DNA of 64,000 bases from Acholeplasma laidlawii_A (GCF_030166555.2 NZ_CP126461.2), one strand, 5' to 3'. Counted from the stretch's first letter, positions 7,961-17,469 are shown. A program made the numbers and translations. Notes: generated from the sequence alone by a model not told the origin.

Positions 7961-7989
7961 TTTACATAAACCAAACTTTCGTATATAAT
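7961..7989 (+). promoter_or_regulatory. Promoter of gmk-rpoZ
   Basis: TTTACA at 7961-7966, a 17-base spacer and TATAAT at 7984-7989. It lies in the divergent gap with rqcH, 28 bases before the gmk ATG. Confidence 0.8.
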
Positions 7990-8017
7990 AAATTAAACGA
8001 AGAGTTAGGAGAGTCAC

Positions 8018-8635
8018 ATGAAACTAAATGATCGTGGATTACTCATCGTCATATCCGGACCATCTGGAGTTGGAAAAGGTACAGTGCGTAAAGCGCTTTT
8101 TGACATGAAGAACCATAACCTAGAATATTCTGTATCAGTTACAACAAGAGCACCAAGAGTCGGCGAGGTCGATGGCAAAGACTATTATTTTGTAAGTCGT
8201 GCATCCTTCGAAGAGATGATTCGTCAAGACAGATTTTTAGAGTATGCAGAGTTTGTAGGTAGCTATTATGGCACACCAAAAGACAAAGTTGAAGAAATGC
8301 TTGATAAGGGTAAAGAAGTTGTATTAGAAATTGAAGTTGATGGTGCACTTCAAGTACGTGAACGCATGAAAGAAGCTGTCTTTATATTCTTAGTGCCACC
8401 AAGCAAAAAAGCTTTATATGAGCGATTAAGTCGACGTGGAACGGATACACCTGAAATTGTAAATAAGAGATTTCAAAAAGCTGAAAGTGAATTTAAATTA
8501 GCATATAAATATGATTATATCGTAGTAAATGATGATGTAAATAATGCTGCAGATCGTATTATGGCAATCATTCGTGCAGAACATGCACGTACTCAAAGAA
8601 CGATTCAAAAATATCAACAGTTAATGGAGGAATAA
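8018..8635 (+). CDS. gmk: Guanylate kinase
   Basis: A 205-residue enzyme that phosphorylates GMP/dGMP to the diphosphate with ATP. The P-loop GPSGVGKGT is at residues 14-22. The GMP-binding block (SVTTRAPRVGEVDGKDYYFV) and the ERLSRRGTDT lid follow in order. Length is typical. The stop is one base before the rpoZ ATG, an operon pair that is conserved in Firmicutes. Confidence 0.97.
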   Translation: MKLNDRGLLIVISGPSGVGKGTVRKALFDMKNHNLEYSVSVTTRAPRVGEVDGKDYYFVSRASFEEMIRQDRFLEYAEFVGSYYGTPKDKVEEMLDKGKEVVLEIEVDGALQVRERMKEAVFIFLVPPSKKALYERLSRRGTDTPEIVNKRFQKAESEFKLAYKYDYIVVNDDVNNAADRIMAIIRAEHARTQRTIQKYQQLMEE

Positions 8636-8636
8636 C

Positions 8637-8852
8637 ATGAAAAAAAGAAAACATGGTTTAAACTACCCAACAATTGACGTACTATTAGAAAAGATTGATT
8701 CTAAGTATAAATTAGTATATGCAGCAAGTAAAGTTGCTCATATCATCGAAAGAGAAAATTTGGATGTTAAAGATTCCAAATCAGTCACAAGTGTAGGCAA
8801 AGCGTTAGAAGAAATTGCAAATGGTAAAGTAACTGTTACGTTCATTGACTAA
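8637..8852 (+). CDS. rpoZ: RNA polymerase omega subunit
   Basis: A 71-residue omega subunit that binds the beta-prime C-terminus and helps polymerase assembly. It carries the YPTIDVLLEKIDSKYKLVYAASKVAH pattern and the ERENL and SVGKALEEI pieces. Its place after gmk supports the call. The terminator stem begins inside its last codons, so the gene end and the terminator are merged. Confidence 0.92.
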   Translation: MKKRKHGLNYPTIDVLLEKIDSKYKLVYAASKVAHIIERENLDVKDSKSVTSVGKALEEIANGKVTVTFID

Positions 8853-8872
8853 TGAACATAACAGTTTTTTTA
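8831..8872 (+). terminator. Terminator overlapping the end of rpoZ
   Basis: AACTGTT (8831-8837) pairs with AACAGTT (8860-8866), with an inner stem GTTCAT/ATGAAC, followed by seven T residues. The stop codon lies in the loop. Confidence 0.88.
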
Positions 8873-8958
8873 TTAAAATATGTTAAAAGATTATAGAATG
8901 TTCATGATTTATCAATAAGTGAACACAATTTTAGTATAATATAAACAAGGTGATTTTT

Positions 8959-10692
8959 TTGAAAGAAAAACTATCAATATTACCAACTGAACCAGGCTGT
9001 TACATGATGCTTGATCAATCAGGTGAAGTCATTTATGTTGGTAAAGCTAAAAATTTAAAAAATAGAGTAAGTTCATATTTTAGAGGCGCTCACAATGCTA
9101 AAACAGAGAAACTAATTTCAGAGATTAGTGATTTTAATTATATCGTCACAAACTCCGAACAAGAATCTCTTATTTTAGAATACAATTTAATCAAAAAATA
9201 TGCACCACTTTATAATATTCGCTTAATTGATGATAAAAGTTACCCGTATCTTGAAATTACAAACGAAATAGATCCCATGCTTGTCGTATCAAGATATATT
9301 GAAGTTGATAAGACTAAAACTTTATTTGGACCTTATCCAAACTCAAAATCAGCAAGAGAAACACTAAAACTACTACAACGCCTATATCCATTAAGACGTT
9401 GTAATCCAGTAGATAGTAAACCGTGTTTATATTATCATATGGGTTTATGTTTAGGCCCTTGTGCACACGAAAAGGTGGACTATAAACCAAATATTGAACG
9501 TATTACTAGGTTTTTAAAAGGTGACACTAAAGAAGTCTTAAATGAACTTGAAGATCGTATGAAACAAGCATCAGAAGATTTAGAGTTTGAGCGTGCAGTA
9601 GAATACCGTGATATGATTTTAGCTGTAAAAGATACAACTGAAAAACAAATTATGACTCTAAATGATTATAAAGATAGAGACTTCATAAGTTTTGCATATA
9701 ACGAAGATGATATGGCAATTCAAATTTTAATGATGCGTCAAGGACGTATATTAGATACACATAAAAATGTGATATCTTATATGACAGATCCTTATGAAAC
9801 ATTTTTAACATATATTAAAAATTATTATGATAAGTTTTTATTACCCGATGAATTAGTGTTTGATCAACAAATCTCTTTAAAAGAACTACAAATGTACTTT
9901 AAAAATAAAGTGGTTGTACCTAAAATTGGAGATAAGAAAAAACTAGTTGATTTAGCACATAAGAATGCATTAGAAGATTTAACACATTACTATAAACTAT
10001 ACCGAGCAAAAGAAGAAAAGTTAGGTGAACAAATAGAAGCATTAGAACAAATATTTGATAAAAAAATATCATATATTGAAGTGTTTGATAATGCGCACCT
10101 TTTTGGAACAGCACCTATTTCTGGTATGATAGTTTGGAAAGATTATCATTTTGAACGCAAGATGTATCGTAAGTTTCACTTAAAAACTACGACCAATGAT
10201 GACTACCAAGCCATGAAGGAAGTACTTTACCGCAGATATCAAAGACTGTTAGTTGAAAAACAAAAACTACCAGATTTAATTTGTGTGGATGGTGGTAAGG
10301 GGCAAGTTTCTGCAGCTTACGAAGTGATACAATTATTTAATTTAGATATACCTATTTTAGGTTTGAAAAAAGATAAGTATCACATGCTAGAGGGCTATGT
10401 TATCCAAAATGAGGTCACTATTTTGGATAAAAAATCACCACTCTATCAGTTTTTAGGACAACTCTCAGAAGAAGTCCATAGATTTACAATCACTTTCCAT
10501 CAAAAGACTAAAAATAGGAAAGACTATACATCCGTTTTAGATAACATACCTGGACTTGGTCCAACACGTAAGAAAAAATTACTCGCAAGTTTTAAATCTA
10601 TTGATGACATTAAAAATGCATCAACGGAAGATTTAAGAAGTATTGGATTACCTGATAAGGTAATCAAAAGCATTAAGGAAGGTATTTCATGA
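8959..10692 (+). CDS. uvrC: Excinuclease ABC subunit C
   Basis: The 577-residue UvrC makes both incisions in nucleotide excision repair. Visible parts: the GIY-YIG domain (PTEPGCYMML, GEVIYVGKAKNLKNR), a Cys-containing segment (CNPVDSKPCLYYHMGLCLGPC), a UVR motif around residue 200, the RNase-H-like nuclease (FDNAHLFGTAPISGM), and two C-terminal helix-hairpin-helices (IPGLGPTRKKKLL, IGLPDKVIKSI). I place the start at the TTG at 8959. AAGGTGA (8948-8954) is its ribosome site and overlaps the upstream GTG at 8950, which therefore cannot be a good start. TATAAT is at 8935-8940. Its stop overlaps the next ATG (ATGA). Confidence 0.94.
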   Translation: MKEKLSILPTEPGCYMMLDQSGEVIYVGKAKNLKNRVSSYFRGAHNAKTEKLISEISDFNYIVTNSEQESLILEYNLIKKYAPLYNIRLIDDKSYPYLEITNEIDPMLVVSRYIEVDKTKTLFGPYPNSKSARETLKLLQRLYPLRRCNPVDSKPCLYYHMGLCLGPCAHEKVDYKPNIERITRFLKGDTKEVLNELEDRMKQASEDLEFERAVEYRDMILAVKDTTEKQIMTLNDYKDRDFISFAYNEDDMAIQILMMRQGRILDTHKNVISYMTDPYETFLTYIKNYYDKFLLPDELVFDQQISLKELQMYFKNKVVVPKIGDKKKLVDLAHKNALEDLTHYYKLYRAKEEKLGEQIEALEQIFDKKISYIEVFDNAHLFGTAPISGMIVWKDYHFERKMYRKFHLKTTTNDDYQAMKEVLYRRYQRLLVEKQKLPDLICVDGGKGQVSAAYEVIQLFNLDIPILGLKKDKYHMLEGYVIQNEVTILDKKSPLYQFLGQLSEEVHRFTITFHQKTKNRKDYTSVLDNIPGLGPTRKKKLLASFKSIDDIKNASTEDLRSIGLPDKVIKSIKEGIS

Positions 10693-11543
10693 GAACTTTT
10701 ATACACAGTACAGATACAAAACAAAAACTATTTTACGCGGTTGTAAATAATAAAAAGGAAACCTTTTATTTACCCAATCGATTAGCTAAAGTATTTTTAA
10801 CCATTTTAAAAAAAGGTATATTAGTAGATTTTGAAGTGACTAGTCCCGTCATCAAGTTAGTGAATAATCATAAGGTAAGTGTTTATCCAGTATCTCATTT
10901 TAACTTGATTATGCAATTAAAACCAAACCGTGTATTGTATGATTTAAAACAATTAAGACTAGATATGAAGCGTGTATTAAAAAAATACCAATACTTTTTA
11001 TTTTTAGATTTAGAAATGTCTATGCCAGGATATAAAAAAGGACCACATATCCCTGAAATTATTCAAGTTGGTTATGTATTAGCGGATAAGGCAGGTAACG
11101 TTATTAAAGATAATGGTTATTTTGTAAGAGCTGTCCAAGAAGACGCAATTAATAAAAGAACCATTAAGTTTCTTGATTTATATGAAAATAAATATTACGG
11201 TAAAGCACTGGATTATGATTTGTTTTATATGGATTTAGAGGCTTTAATTAAAACATATAAACCACAAATTGTAACATGGGGTAAAAATGATGTGCAAGCC
11301 CTAAATATTAGTTATGATCTTCATAAAGTAAAACCACTAACAAGTGATAAACAGTTTATTGACCTTTTAAAACTACATAAAGATTACTTTAACTTACCTA
11401 ATGATATTGGACTATTCCAAGCCTATAAAAAATACTATAAGCCAGAAGAAGAACTGGTTCAAGATCATGATGCTAGATTAGATGCAATTATTACAAAAGA
11501 TGTATTTGATGCATTCATGAATTTAATAAATACAAGTAAATAA
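10689..11543 (+). CDS. DEDDh-type 3'-5' exonuclease domain protein
   Basis: A 284-residue protein. The N-terminal 110 residues are of unknown type. From about residue 112 it has the exonuclease fold of the DnaQ/ERI-1 kind: FLDLEMS (D and E of Exo I), a WGKNDVQAL block (Exo II) and a closing HDARLDA (Exo III, H and D). It probably trims RNA or DNA from the 3' end in the cytoplasm; substrate unknown. The start overlaps the uvrC stop by four bases, so it is translationally coupled, but the pairing does not prove a role in repair. A strong terminator follows. Confidence 0.8.
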   Translation: MRTFIHSTDTKQKLFYAVVNNKKETFYLPNRLAKVFLTILKKGILVDFEVTSPVIKLVNNHKVSVYPVSHFNLIMQLKPNRVLYDLKQLRLDMKRVLKKYQYFLFLDLEMSMPGYKKGPHIPEIIQVGYVLADKAGNVIKDNGYFVRAVQEDAINKRTIKFLDLYENKYYGKALDYDLFYMDLEALIKTYKPQIVTWGKNDVQALNISYDLHKVKPLTSDKQFIDLLKLHKDYFNLPNDIGLFQAYKKYYKPEEELVQDHDARLDAIITKDVFDAFMNLINTSK

Positions 11544-11544
11544 G

Positions 11545-11575
11545 AAAAAGAGTTCAAATGTGAACTCTTTTTTTA
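11545..11575 (+). terminator. Terminator after the uvrC-exonuclease unit
   Basis: AAAAAGAGTTCA (11545-11556), a four-base loop, TGAACTCTTTTT (11561-11572) and more T residues. Confidence 0.92.
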
Positions 11576-11649
11576 TGGTGTAAATTGTAATAAAATTTAA
11601 TTATATTTTTTTATAATGTAACTATATTAAGTGAAAGTAGATAAAAATT

Positions 11650-12058
11650 ATGCAAAACTGGAAAAAGATGATTGTTTTATTTATGGTGAGTCAAACAATA
11701 TCACTATTAGGTTCTATGCTTGTAATGTATGCGATTATGTGGCATATTACTTTAAGCACATCATCTGGTTTAATGATGACTATCTATGTGGTCTTTTGTA
11801 GGATTTTTTATATCGATAAGTAGCCCAATTATGACTACACTTATACAAGAAAAAGTAGACCCTGAATATATTGGGAGAATATTTTCTGTGTTTGGTCTAA
11901 TTAATACGGTAAGTTTACCACTGGGTATGTTATTATTTGGACCACTATCAGATGTTGTAGATATTTCTTTAATTATATTACTCAGTGGATTAGGCATGGT
12001 AGTTCTATCATCAATAATGATGTTTATCAAAACACTCATTAAAGAAGGGTTTAAGTAA
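11650..12058 (+). pseudogene. MFS transporter pseudogene with large internal deletion
   Basis: The first frame (11650-11823) encodes a start typical of MFS efflux proteins, with MQNWKKMIVLFMVSQ, an SLLGSMLVMYAIMW helix and SGLMMTIYVV. It then stops at TAG. In another frame, from about 11786 to 12058, the sequence resumes near the end of the same kind of protein (LIQEKVDPEYIGRIF, PLGMLLFGPLSDV, then a final helix). Some 250 middle codons and most of the 12 membrane helices are missing, and the two ends are out of frame. A TATAAT lies at 11612-11617 but no ribosome site is seen. It is dead as a transporter. Confidence 0.85.
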
Positions 12059-12066
12059 AAATAAGC

Positions 12067-12099
12067 GAAAAAAAAGATGACGGTAGTCATCTGTTTTTA
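12067..12099. terminator. Bidirectional terminator between the MFS remnant and rnjA
   Basis: AGATGAC (12075-12081) and GTCATCT (12086-12092) form a 7-bp stem with A-rich left and T-rich right flanks, so it can stop transcription from both sides. Confidence 0.85.
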
Positions 12100-12100
12100 A

Positions 12101-13783
12101 TTATACATTCATAATAATTGGTAAAATCATTGGTTTTCTTAAAGTGATATCATATATTTTGTCACTTAATTGATCAACGATCATTTGTTTTAAGTTGAGT
12201 TCATTATAACTCTTCTTTGGTAATTCTCTTAAAGTAATATGTTTAACCATGCTAGCTAAACTTGAAGTTAATTCTTCATTACCCTTCATATAAATGAAAC
12301 CACGTGAGATTACAGTTGGCTCATTGATTAATGTTTTAGTTTCTAAGTCGATAGATAAGATTACTGAGAATAAACCTTCTTCAGATAATATCTTTCGTTC
12401 TCTTAAGACATTAGAACCGATATTACCAATACCTGTACCATCAATATAAATATCTCCGGCTTGGACTTTACCTGCATAACGAATGCTTTCTTTATTAAGT
12501 GCTGCAACATCACCGTTATCCATAATTAATATATTATTTGGATCAACACCACACTCAACTGCTAATTGTTTATGACGTTTGAGCATTCGATGCTCACCGT
12601 GCATTGGAATAAAGTGTTTTGGTTTTACGAGTGTTAGCATAAGTTTTAAGTCGGGTCCACTACCATGACCTGAGGTATGTGTATCTGTAATAGGTCCGTG
12701 GGTAATGACGTTTACATCATTTCTAAATAAGAGGTTAATTGTTTTATTAATTGGATCTTGGTTACCAGGAATTGGAGAAGAAGAGAAAATTACAGTGTCA
12801 CCCTTAACAGTTTTAATCTGTCTGTGAGATCCGTTAGCAATTCTTGATAAAGCTGCTAAAGGTTCGCCTTGAGAACCTGTAACCAATATACACGTTTCTT
12901 CTAAGGTATATTTCTTTAATTCCTCAGGTCCGACAATCGTACCTTTTTTAGGTTTAATATAACCAGATTGTTGTCCAGCTTCAATGGTTCTTTCCATGGA
13001 ACGTCCAAATACCGCGATTTTACGACCAGTTAATTCAGCAGCTTCTATGATTTGTTGGATTCTATAAAGGTTTGATGCGAAGGTTGCGATAATAATTCTA
13101 CCAGGGATTCTAGTAAAGAGTTCATTAATAGAACGTCCTACTTTAGATTCAGATTGAATTAAACCGTCTTGTTCAGCATTTGTAGAGTCTGATACTAAAA
13201 GAAGCGTACCTTCTTGGCCTAAATTTGCTAACTTTTCATATTCTGCATGTGGTCCTACTGGTGTGTAGTCTATTTTAAAATCCCCTGTATGGAATAATGG
13301 TCCTTCAGGCGTTCTAAAGACAATTCCAAACATATCTGGAATAGAGTGGTTTAATCTAATAAAGGATACAACCACATCTTTAAAGTTATAGGTATAGTAT
13401 GATTTATATTCTTCAATTTTAGGTGCACGTAAATCTTTATGTTCACCTAATTTATATTCAATTAAATCAACAGCAATACCAGAAGCATAGATTCTTGGAA
13501 TCTTTACTTGACGTAATAAATAAGGTATACCACCAATATGATCCTCATGACCATGCGTTATGAATAAACCTACAATACGGTCCTCATTTTCTTTTAAATA
13601 AGTATAATCTGGAATCACATAATCAATACCTAGTAGATCATCATCGGGAAAAAGGATCCCTGCGTCCACTACAAAAATTTGATTATTTATTTCATATACA
13701 TAGGTATTTTTACCTACTTCACCTAATCCACCTAGCGCAAAAACTCCGATTTCGCCGGTTTTCAACAACGTGTTTTTTGACAT
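12101..13783 (-). CDS. rnjA: Ribonuclease J
   Basis: A 560-residue metallo-beta-lactamase/beta-CASP nuclease with endo- and 5'-3' exoribonuclease activity, central to mRNA decay in Firmicutes. It has GGLGEVGKNTYVYE, the metal-binding HGHEDHIGG at about residues 77-85, SDSTNAE, and the beta-CASP block with TGSQGEPLAALSRIANG. A late MHGEHRM and the C-terminal dimerisation domain follow. GAGGT precedes the ATG. It ends at a shared terminator and has its own divergent promoter. Which RNase J paralogue (J1 or J2) it corresponds to is not certain. Confidence 0.95.
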   Translation of the reverse strand: MSKNTLLKTGEIGVFALGGLGEVGKNTYVYEINNQIFVVDAGILFPDDDLLGIDYVIPDYTYLKENEDRIVGLFITHGHEDHIGGIPYLLRQVKIPRIYASGIAVDLIEYKLGEHKDLRAPKIEEYKSYYTYNFKDVVVSFIRLNHSIPDMFGIVFRTPEGPLFHTGDFKIDYTPVGPHAEYEKLANLGQEGTLLLVSDSTNAEQDGLIQSESKVGRSINELFTRIPGRIIIATFASNLYRIQQIIEAAELTGRKIAVFGRSMERTIEAGQQSGYIKPKKGTIVGPEELKKYTLEETCILVTGSQGEPLAALSRIANGSHRQIKTVKGDTVIFSSSPIPGNQDPINKTINLLFRNDVNVITHGPITDTHTSGHGSGPDLKLMLTLVKPKHFIPMHGEHRMLKRHKQLAVECGVDPNNILIMDNGDVAALNKESIRYAGKVQAGDIYIDGTGIGNIGSNVLRERKILSEEGLFSVILSIDLETKTLINEPTVISRGFIYMKGNEELTSSLASMVKHITLRELPKKSYNELNLKQMIVDQLSDKIYDITLRKPMILPIIMNV

Positions 13784-13819
13784 CTATTTAACCTCGTAAC
13801 GTAAAATTATGTTAATTAC

Positions 13820-13848
13820 ATTATACACTATAATTTCAAAATTATAAA
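13820..13848 (-). promoter_or_regulatory. Promoter of rnjA
   Basis: Minus strand: TTTATA (13848-13843), 17 bases, TATAAT (13825-13820), 37 bases before the rnjA ATG. Confidence 0.6.
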
Positions 13849-13894
13849 ACTTTTGTTTCATGATAAAATAGTTAGTGTAAAGTTTGAGGTACTT

Positions 13895-14674
13895 ATGAAG
13901 AAATTATTTGTATTTGATTTAGATAATACACTACGATCAACCAATTTAAGAAAAATCTTACCAAATACTAAAAAGCTGATTCAAGAAATAGCTGTAAATC
14001 CGGATTATATACTTGCACTAGCAACCGGTAGAGGATTAGCAAAATTAGATGTCCTAGAAGATATGGACGTATTTTTTAAATATAAGATCTTAGTCAATGG
14101 TGCCATTACTTTAGAAGATAACCACATCTTAAATGAAAACCACATTAAAAAAGAAGTCGTTAAAGACATTATGGACGCAGCTAATCAAAGAAAGATTGCA
14201 CTAGGCTTAGTTGGTATGCATGATGAGGTCGTCACCTTTATAGATAAAGAAGTGGAAAAAGCATTTGATAATTTTAATGATAAAAAACCAAAAGCACAAC
14301 CCACATTTTATCTAGAGCAACATGTATATCAAATGTGGGTCTTTCATAAAGATGAAAAGATGCTTGAAAAAGAAATTAGGCAACACCAAGATTTAGAAAT
14401 ATATCATTGGCATGATGGTGGCTTTGATATCGTTCCTAAAGGTATTTCTAAAGCATCAGCACTTAAAGAACTTATGAAGAAATATCCGGACTACCAAGTG
14501 ATTGCAGTAGGCGATGGACATAACGATCTAGATATGATACGATTAGCTGATGTCGGTATCATCATGGAAAATTCACGTTGGATTAAAGATGCACAAGGCA
14601 GTTTTCAATATATAGCACCTCATGTAGATCATGATGCGCTCTATGATTTTTTAAAAACACAACACATCATATAA
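13895..14674 (+). CDS. HAD-superfamily phosphatase (Cof-like)
   Basis: A 259-residue HAD hydrolase. Motif I is FDLDNTLRS (nucleophile D8, D10) and motif IV is GDGHNDLDM near residue 215. These are typical of subfamily IIB sugar-phosphate or nucleotide phosphatases. The frame is open 14 codons further up, but GAGGT (13886-13890) serves the ATG at 13895. The next gene, a mutarotase, begins 12 bases after its stop. They are very likely co-transcribed, which suggests a sugar phosphate as substrate (inference). Confidence 0.85.
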   Translation: MKKLFVFDLDNTLRSTNLRKILPNTKKLIQEIAVNPDYILALATGRGLAKLDVLEDMDVFFKYKILVNGAITLEDNHILNENHIKKEVVKDIMDAANQRKIALGLVGMHDEVVTFIDKEVEKAFDNFNDKKPKAQPTFYLEQHVYQMWVFHKDEKMLEKEIRQHQDLEIYHWHDGGFDIVPKGISKASALKELMKKYPDYQVIAVGDGHNDLDMIRLADVGIIMENSRWIKDAQGSFQYIAPHVDHDALYDFLKTQHII

Positions 14675-14686
14675 GGAGTTAACAAA

Positions 14687-15592
14687 ATGTATAAAACATA
14701 TGTATTAGAAAATGATTATTTAAAAGTAGAAGCAATTGATTATGCTGCAAGCATCTATCAAATATATCTAAAAGACAATGGTAGTCTTAAACCATTACTT
14801 GCAACACCTAAAACAAAAGATTTATTTATTGAAAATACACTCAATTATGGACGTACTGTAGGTCGTACAGCAGGTAGATTATACCCTACTGAAGATACAC
14901 TTAAATATGTAGACTTTAAAGATGAACCAAGCTACATGCATGGTGGTCCAAATAGATTTGGTACAAAGACTTTTAATGTTAGAAAACATACAAGTGATTC
15001 TATAGAATTTGAATTAAATGTCAAAGACATGTCAGATGGTTACCCAGGTAACTTAAATGTTTTAATAACTTATAGAATATTCCAAGGTAGTTTGGTTGTT
15101 TGGCATCAAGCTAAATCTGATAAAGACACTTTACTTAACTTAACTTTCCACCCATATTTTAATTTAGAGCAGTCAAATCATATAAGAAATCATGAATTAA
15201 AAATTGAATCTTCAACATACCTTTCCCAAAATGAACATAAGATCTTTGCTTATGAAAATGATGTGGAAGGCACACACAGAGATTTTAGAACCTTTAAACC
15301 TTTAATCATCAACGAACAAAATGCACTAGACGATATTTATTTACTACCTAAAGATAGATATACTGCAACCTTAAGAACCAAAGATATCCAAATGCAAGTA
15401 TATACAAACTATCCGGCACTTGTTGTTTATACTCAAAATAAAGTCAATAACACTGATTTAGTCAATGCTAAAAAAGATGAACTTTATACAGGTGTAGCGA
15501 TTGAATGTCAAAAGAGTCAAAAAGATTTAAATGTGCTTAAACATGATCGTGTATATGATCACTATATCATGTATAGTTTTAATAAAATTTAA
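14687..15592 (+). CDS. Aldose 1-epimerase (galactose mutarotase family)
   Basis: A 301-residue GalM-like protein that would interconvert alpha and beta sugar anomers. It shows NYGRTVGRTAGRL, the substrate His context SYMHGGPNRFG, NLTFHPYFNLE (GalM has NLTNHSYFNL) and GVAIECQ, which carries the likely catalytic Glu. AAGGAG overlaps the stop of the upstream HAD gene, so the two form a unit. The real sugar is unknown; several relatives are annotated only as galactose mutarotase-like. Confidence 0.85.
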   Translation: MYKTYVLENDYLKVEAIDYAASIYQIYLKDNGSLKPLLATPKTKDLFIENTLNYGRTVGRTAGRLYPTEDTLKYVDFKDEPSYMHGGPNRFGTKTFNVRKHTSDSIEFELNVKDMSDGYPGNLNVLITYRIFQGSLVVWHQAKSDKDTLLNLTFHPYFNLEQSNHIRNHELKIESSTYLSQNEHKIFAYENDVEGTHRDFRTFKPLIINEQNALDDIYLLPKDRYTATLRTKDIQMQVYTNYPALVVYTQNKVNNTDLVNAKKDELYTGVAIECQKSQKDLNVLKHDRVYDHYIMYSFNKI

Positions 15593-15596
15593 ACTT

Positions 15597-15625
15597 ATAA
15601 AGACCAGTTGATGACTGGTCTTTAT
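15597..15625. terminator. Hairpin after the mutarotase gene
   Basis: A perfect 12-bp stem, ATAAAGACCAGT and ACTGGTCTTTAT, with loop TGATG. The T tract after it is poor (GTTTAAG), so it may be an inefficient terminator or an RNA-stabilising hairpin. Confidence 0.65.
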
Positions 15626-15703
15626 GTTTAAGAGTCACATATAATGCCTTATGAAAACCATGTTATAATAATAAGTAATATCAATAAAAAGTAGGTAATC
15701 ACT

Positions 15704-16645
15704 ATGTTATTTGATGCACATGCAGATATTTTGACAGATATCTATGAACAACTAAAAATAGGTAATAAAGACCCATTTACAACAAGACATTTAAATCACT
15801 ACAAGCGTAGTGGTATCACACACAGTATTTTTGTGAATTGGACCGATCCAGATAAAAGTACTAGAACAGATTTTTATGACTGTTTTGATGTAGCTACAAA
15901 CTATATAAAGGAAAAATCGAACCTTTTTAAAATATGCTATAACACGAAAGATGTAAAAGAAGCAGTAAGTTTAAATAAATTTGGTGTATTTTTAGGTGTA
16001 GAGGGTATCAAGTATTTAGATAAACCTGAAGATATAGAACTACTTTACAAAAAGGGTGTTCGTCATGCATCATTAACTTGGAATGAAGTAAATGGTTATG
16101 CAACAGGTTTATCAAGTGTAGAAACAGGACTGACACCTAAAGGAAAAGAAGTTATTGAAAAAATGATGGAACTAGGTATGTTAATTGACCTAAGCCATGC
16201 CAATGAAAAAACATTTAAAGATGTTTTTGATTTAGCAACTAAACCTATTGTTGTAACACACGGTAATGCAAAAGCGCTTTGTAATCATAAAAGAAACTAC
16301 ACAGATGAACAACTTCAAATGATTAAAGATAAAAATGGAGTGATCGGTGTATGTGCTGTACCTAATTTCATATCATCAGAAAATACAAATCAAAATGTTT
16401 CCTATTTAGCTAAACATATAGATTACATTGTAAAACTTATAGGTATTGATCATGTAGGTATTGGGCTTGATGTATGTTACTACTTATATGAAGATGTTAC
16501 AAGTACACATGTAGAAGGGCTTCAAACAATAGGAGACACTAAAAATTTACTTAATGAACTCATCAAATTAGGCTATTCTAAAGAGGATATTGACAAGATA
16601 TCCTATAAAAACTTTCATAGAGTTTTAGATGAAGTATTAAAATAG
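15704..16645 (+). CDS. Membrane dipeptidase-like metallopeptidase (peptidase M19)
   Basis: A 313-residue M19 (renal dipeptidase) family amidohydrolase. The N-terminal DAHADIL replaces the usual DGHND and still provides two metal ligands. GVEGIKYL carries the bridging Glu, and LIDLSHANEKTF and VVTHGNAKAL supply His ligands. IGIDHVGIGLDV near the end is the family's closing block. It hydrolyses dipeptides, probably in the cytoplasm since no signal peptide is seen. A glutamine-amidotransferase-type peptidase gene follows 69 bases on, suggesting a small peptide or gamma-glutamyl catabolic pair. Confidence 0.87.
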   Translation: MLFDAHADILTDIYEQLKIGNKDPFTTRHLNHYKRSGITHSIFVNWTDPDKSTRTDFYDCFDVATNYIKEKSNLFKICYNTKDVKEAVSLNKFGVFLGVEGIKYLDKPEDIELLYKKGVRHASLTWNEVNGYATGLSSVETGLTPKGKEVIEKMMELGMLIDLSHANEKTFKDVFDLATKPIVVTHGNAKALCNHKRNYTDEQLQMIKDKNGVIGVCAVPNFISSENTNQNVSYLAKHIDYIVKLIGIDHVGIGLDVCYYLYEDVTSTHVEGLQTIGDTKNLLNELIKLGYSKEDIDKISYKNFHRVLDEVLK

Positions 16646-16714
16646 GACGCCTGATTAGAAAGAAAGGAAGTTATACTCTAACTATGATTATTGTTTTGAG
16701 TATATAAATACAAC

Positions 16715-17386
16715 ATGTCAAAACTTATAGGTATTACACCAAGACTTCTAACAGAGTCTGGTGTAGAAAAACAATTTATAAATACTAGATACATTAAACA
16801 TCTTACCCAAAGAGGTTTTAATACGATTCAAATTAATTTGGATAACCTAAATAATGATGCGATCTTTGAGATGTGTGATGGATTTTTAATTACCGGTGGT
16901 ACTGATGTAGACCCTATACATTTTAATGAAGTAAATGAAGGATTATCTAAAAATGTAGATATGAGACTAGATTTAATGGATAAACAGATTACAGAATATG
17001 CTATTAAATCAAAAAAACCACTTTTAGGTATTTGTCGTGGTCTCCAAACAATTAATGTATTTTCAGGTGGATCATTATATCAAGACTTACAGGACTTAAA
17101 TAATACTCACAATAGTATCAAGGAAAACCATGAAGTAATGATTAAAAATCATCCTTTATTTGATTTTGAAGGATTAATCAAGGTAAACAGCTATCATCAT
17201 CAAGCTATTAAAGATGTAGCAGATTCATTTGATGTTATAGGTAGACATATAGATGGAACCATTGAAATGATTGTACACAAAACATTACCGATATTTGCAG
17301 TACAGTGGCATCCTGAAATTGATATTGAATTACCTTTTTCTAAATTAATATTTGATACTTTTGAAAAATTGGTAAAAAAATCATAA
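16715..17386 (+). CDS. Gamma-glutamyl hydrolase-type class I amidotransferase (peptidase C26)
   Basis: A 223-residue class I glutamine-amidotransferase-like hydrolase of the PuuD/C26 kind, which cleaves gamma-glutamyl bonds. The nucleophile is C107 in GICRGLQ, and the His-Glu pair is in WHPE (H199, E201). FLITGGTDVDP marks the family. No Shine-Dalgarno stands before the ATG. TATAAA ends six bases upstream of it, so the transcript could be leaderless, or this gene may be read through from the M19 gene. The physiological substrate is unknown. Confidence 0.85.
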   Translation: MSKLIGITPRLLTESGVEKQFINTRYIKHLTQRGFNTIQINLDNLNNDAIFEMCDGFLITGGTDVDPIHFNEVNEGLSKNVDMRLDLMDKQITEYAIKSKKPLLGICRGLQTINVFSGGSLYQDLQDLNNTHNSIKENHEVMIKNHPLFDFEGLIKVNSYHHQAIKDVADSFDVIGRHIDGTIEMIVHKTLPIFAVQWHPEIDIELPFSKLIFDTFEKLVKKS

Positions 17387-17469
17387 AGCATGTGTAAATC
17401 ATCAAATGGATATTGTTTTACATAATAGATTAACTAAGGTATAAGACATAACTTGATTTTAAAACTACA

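Noticed and set aside
8950..8958. GTG start for uvrC
   Set aside because: It overlaps the only Shine-Dalgarno; the TTG at 8959 is correctly spaced.
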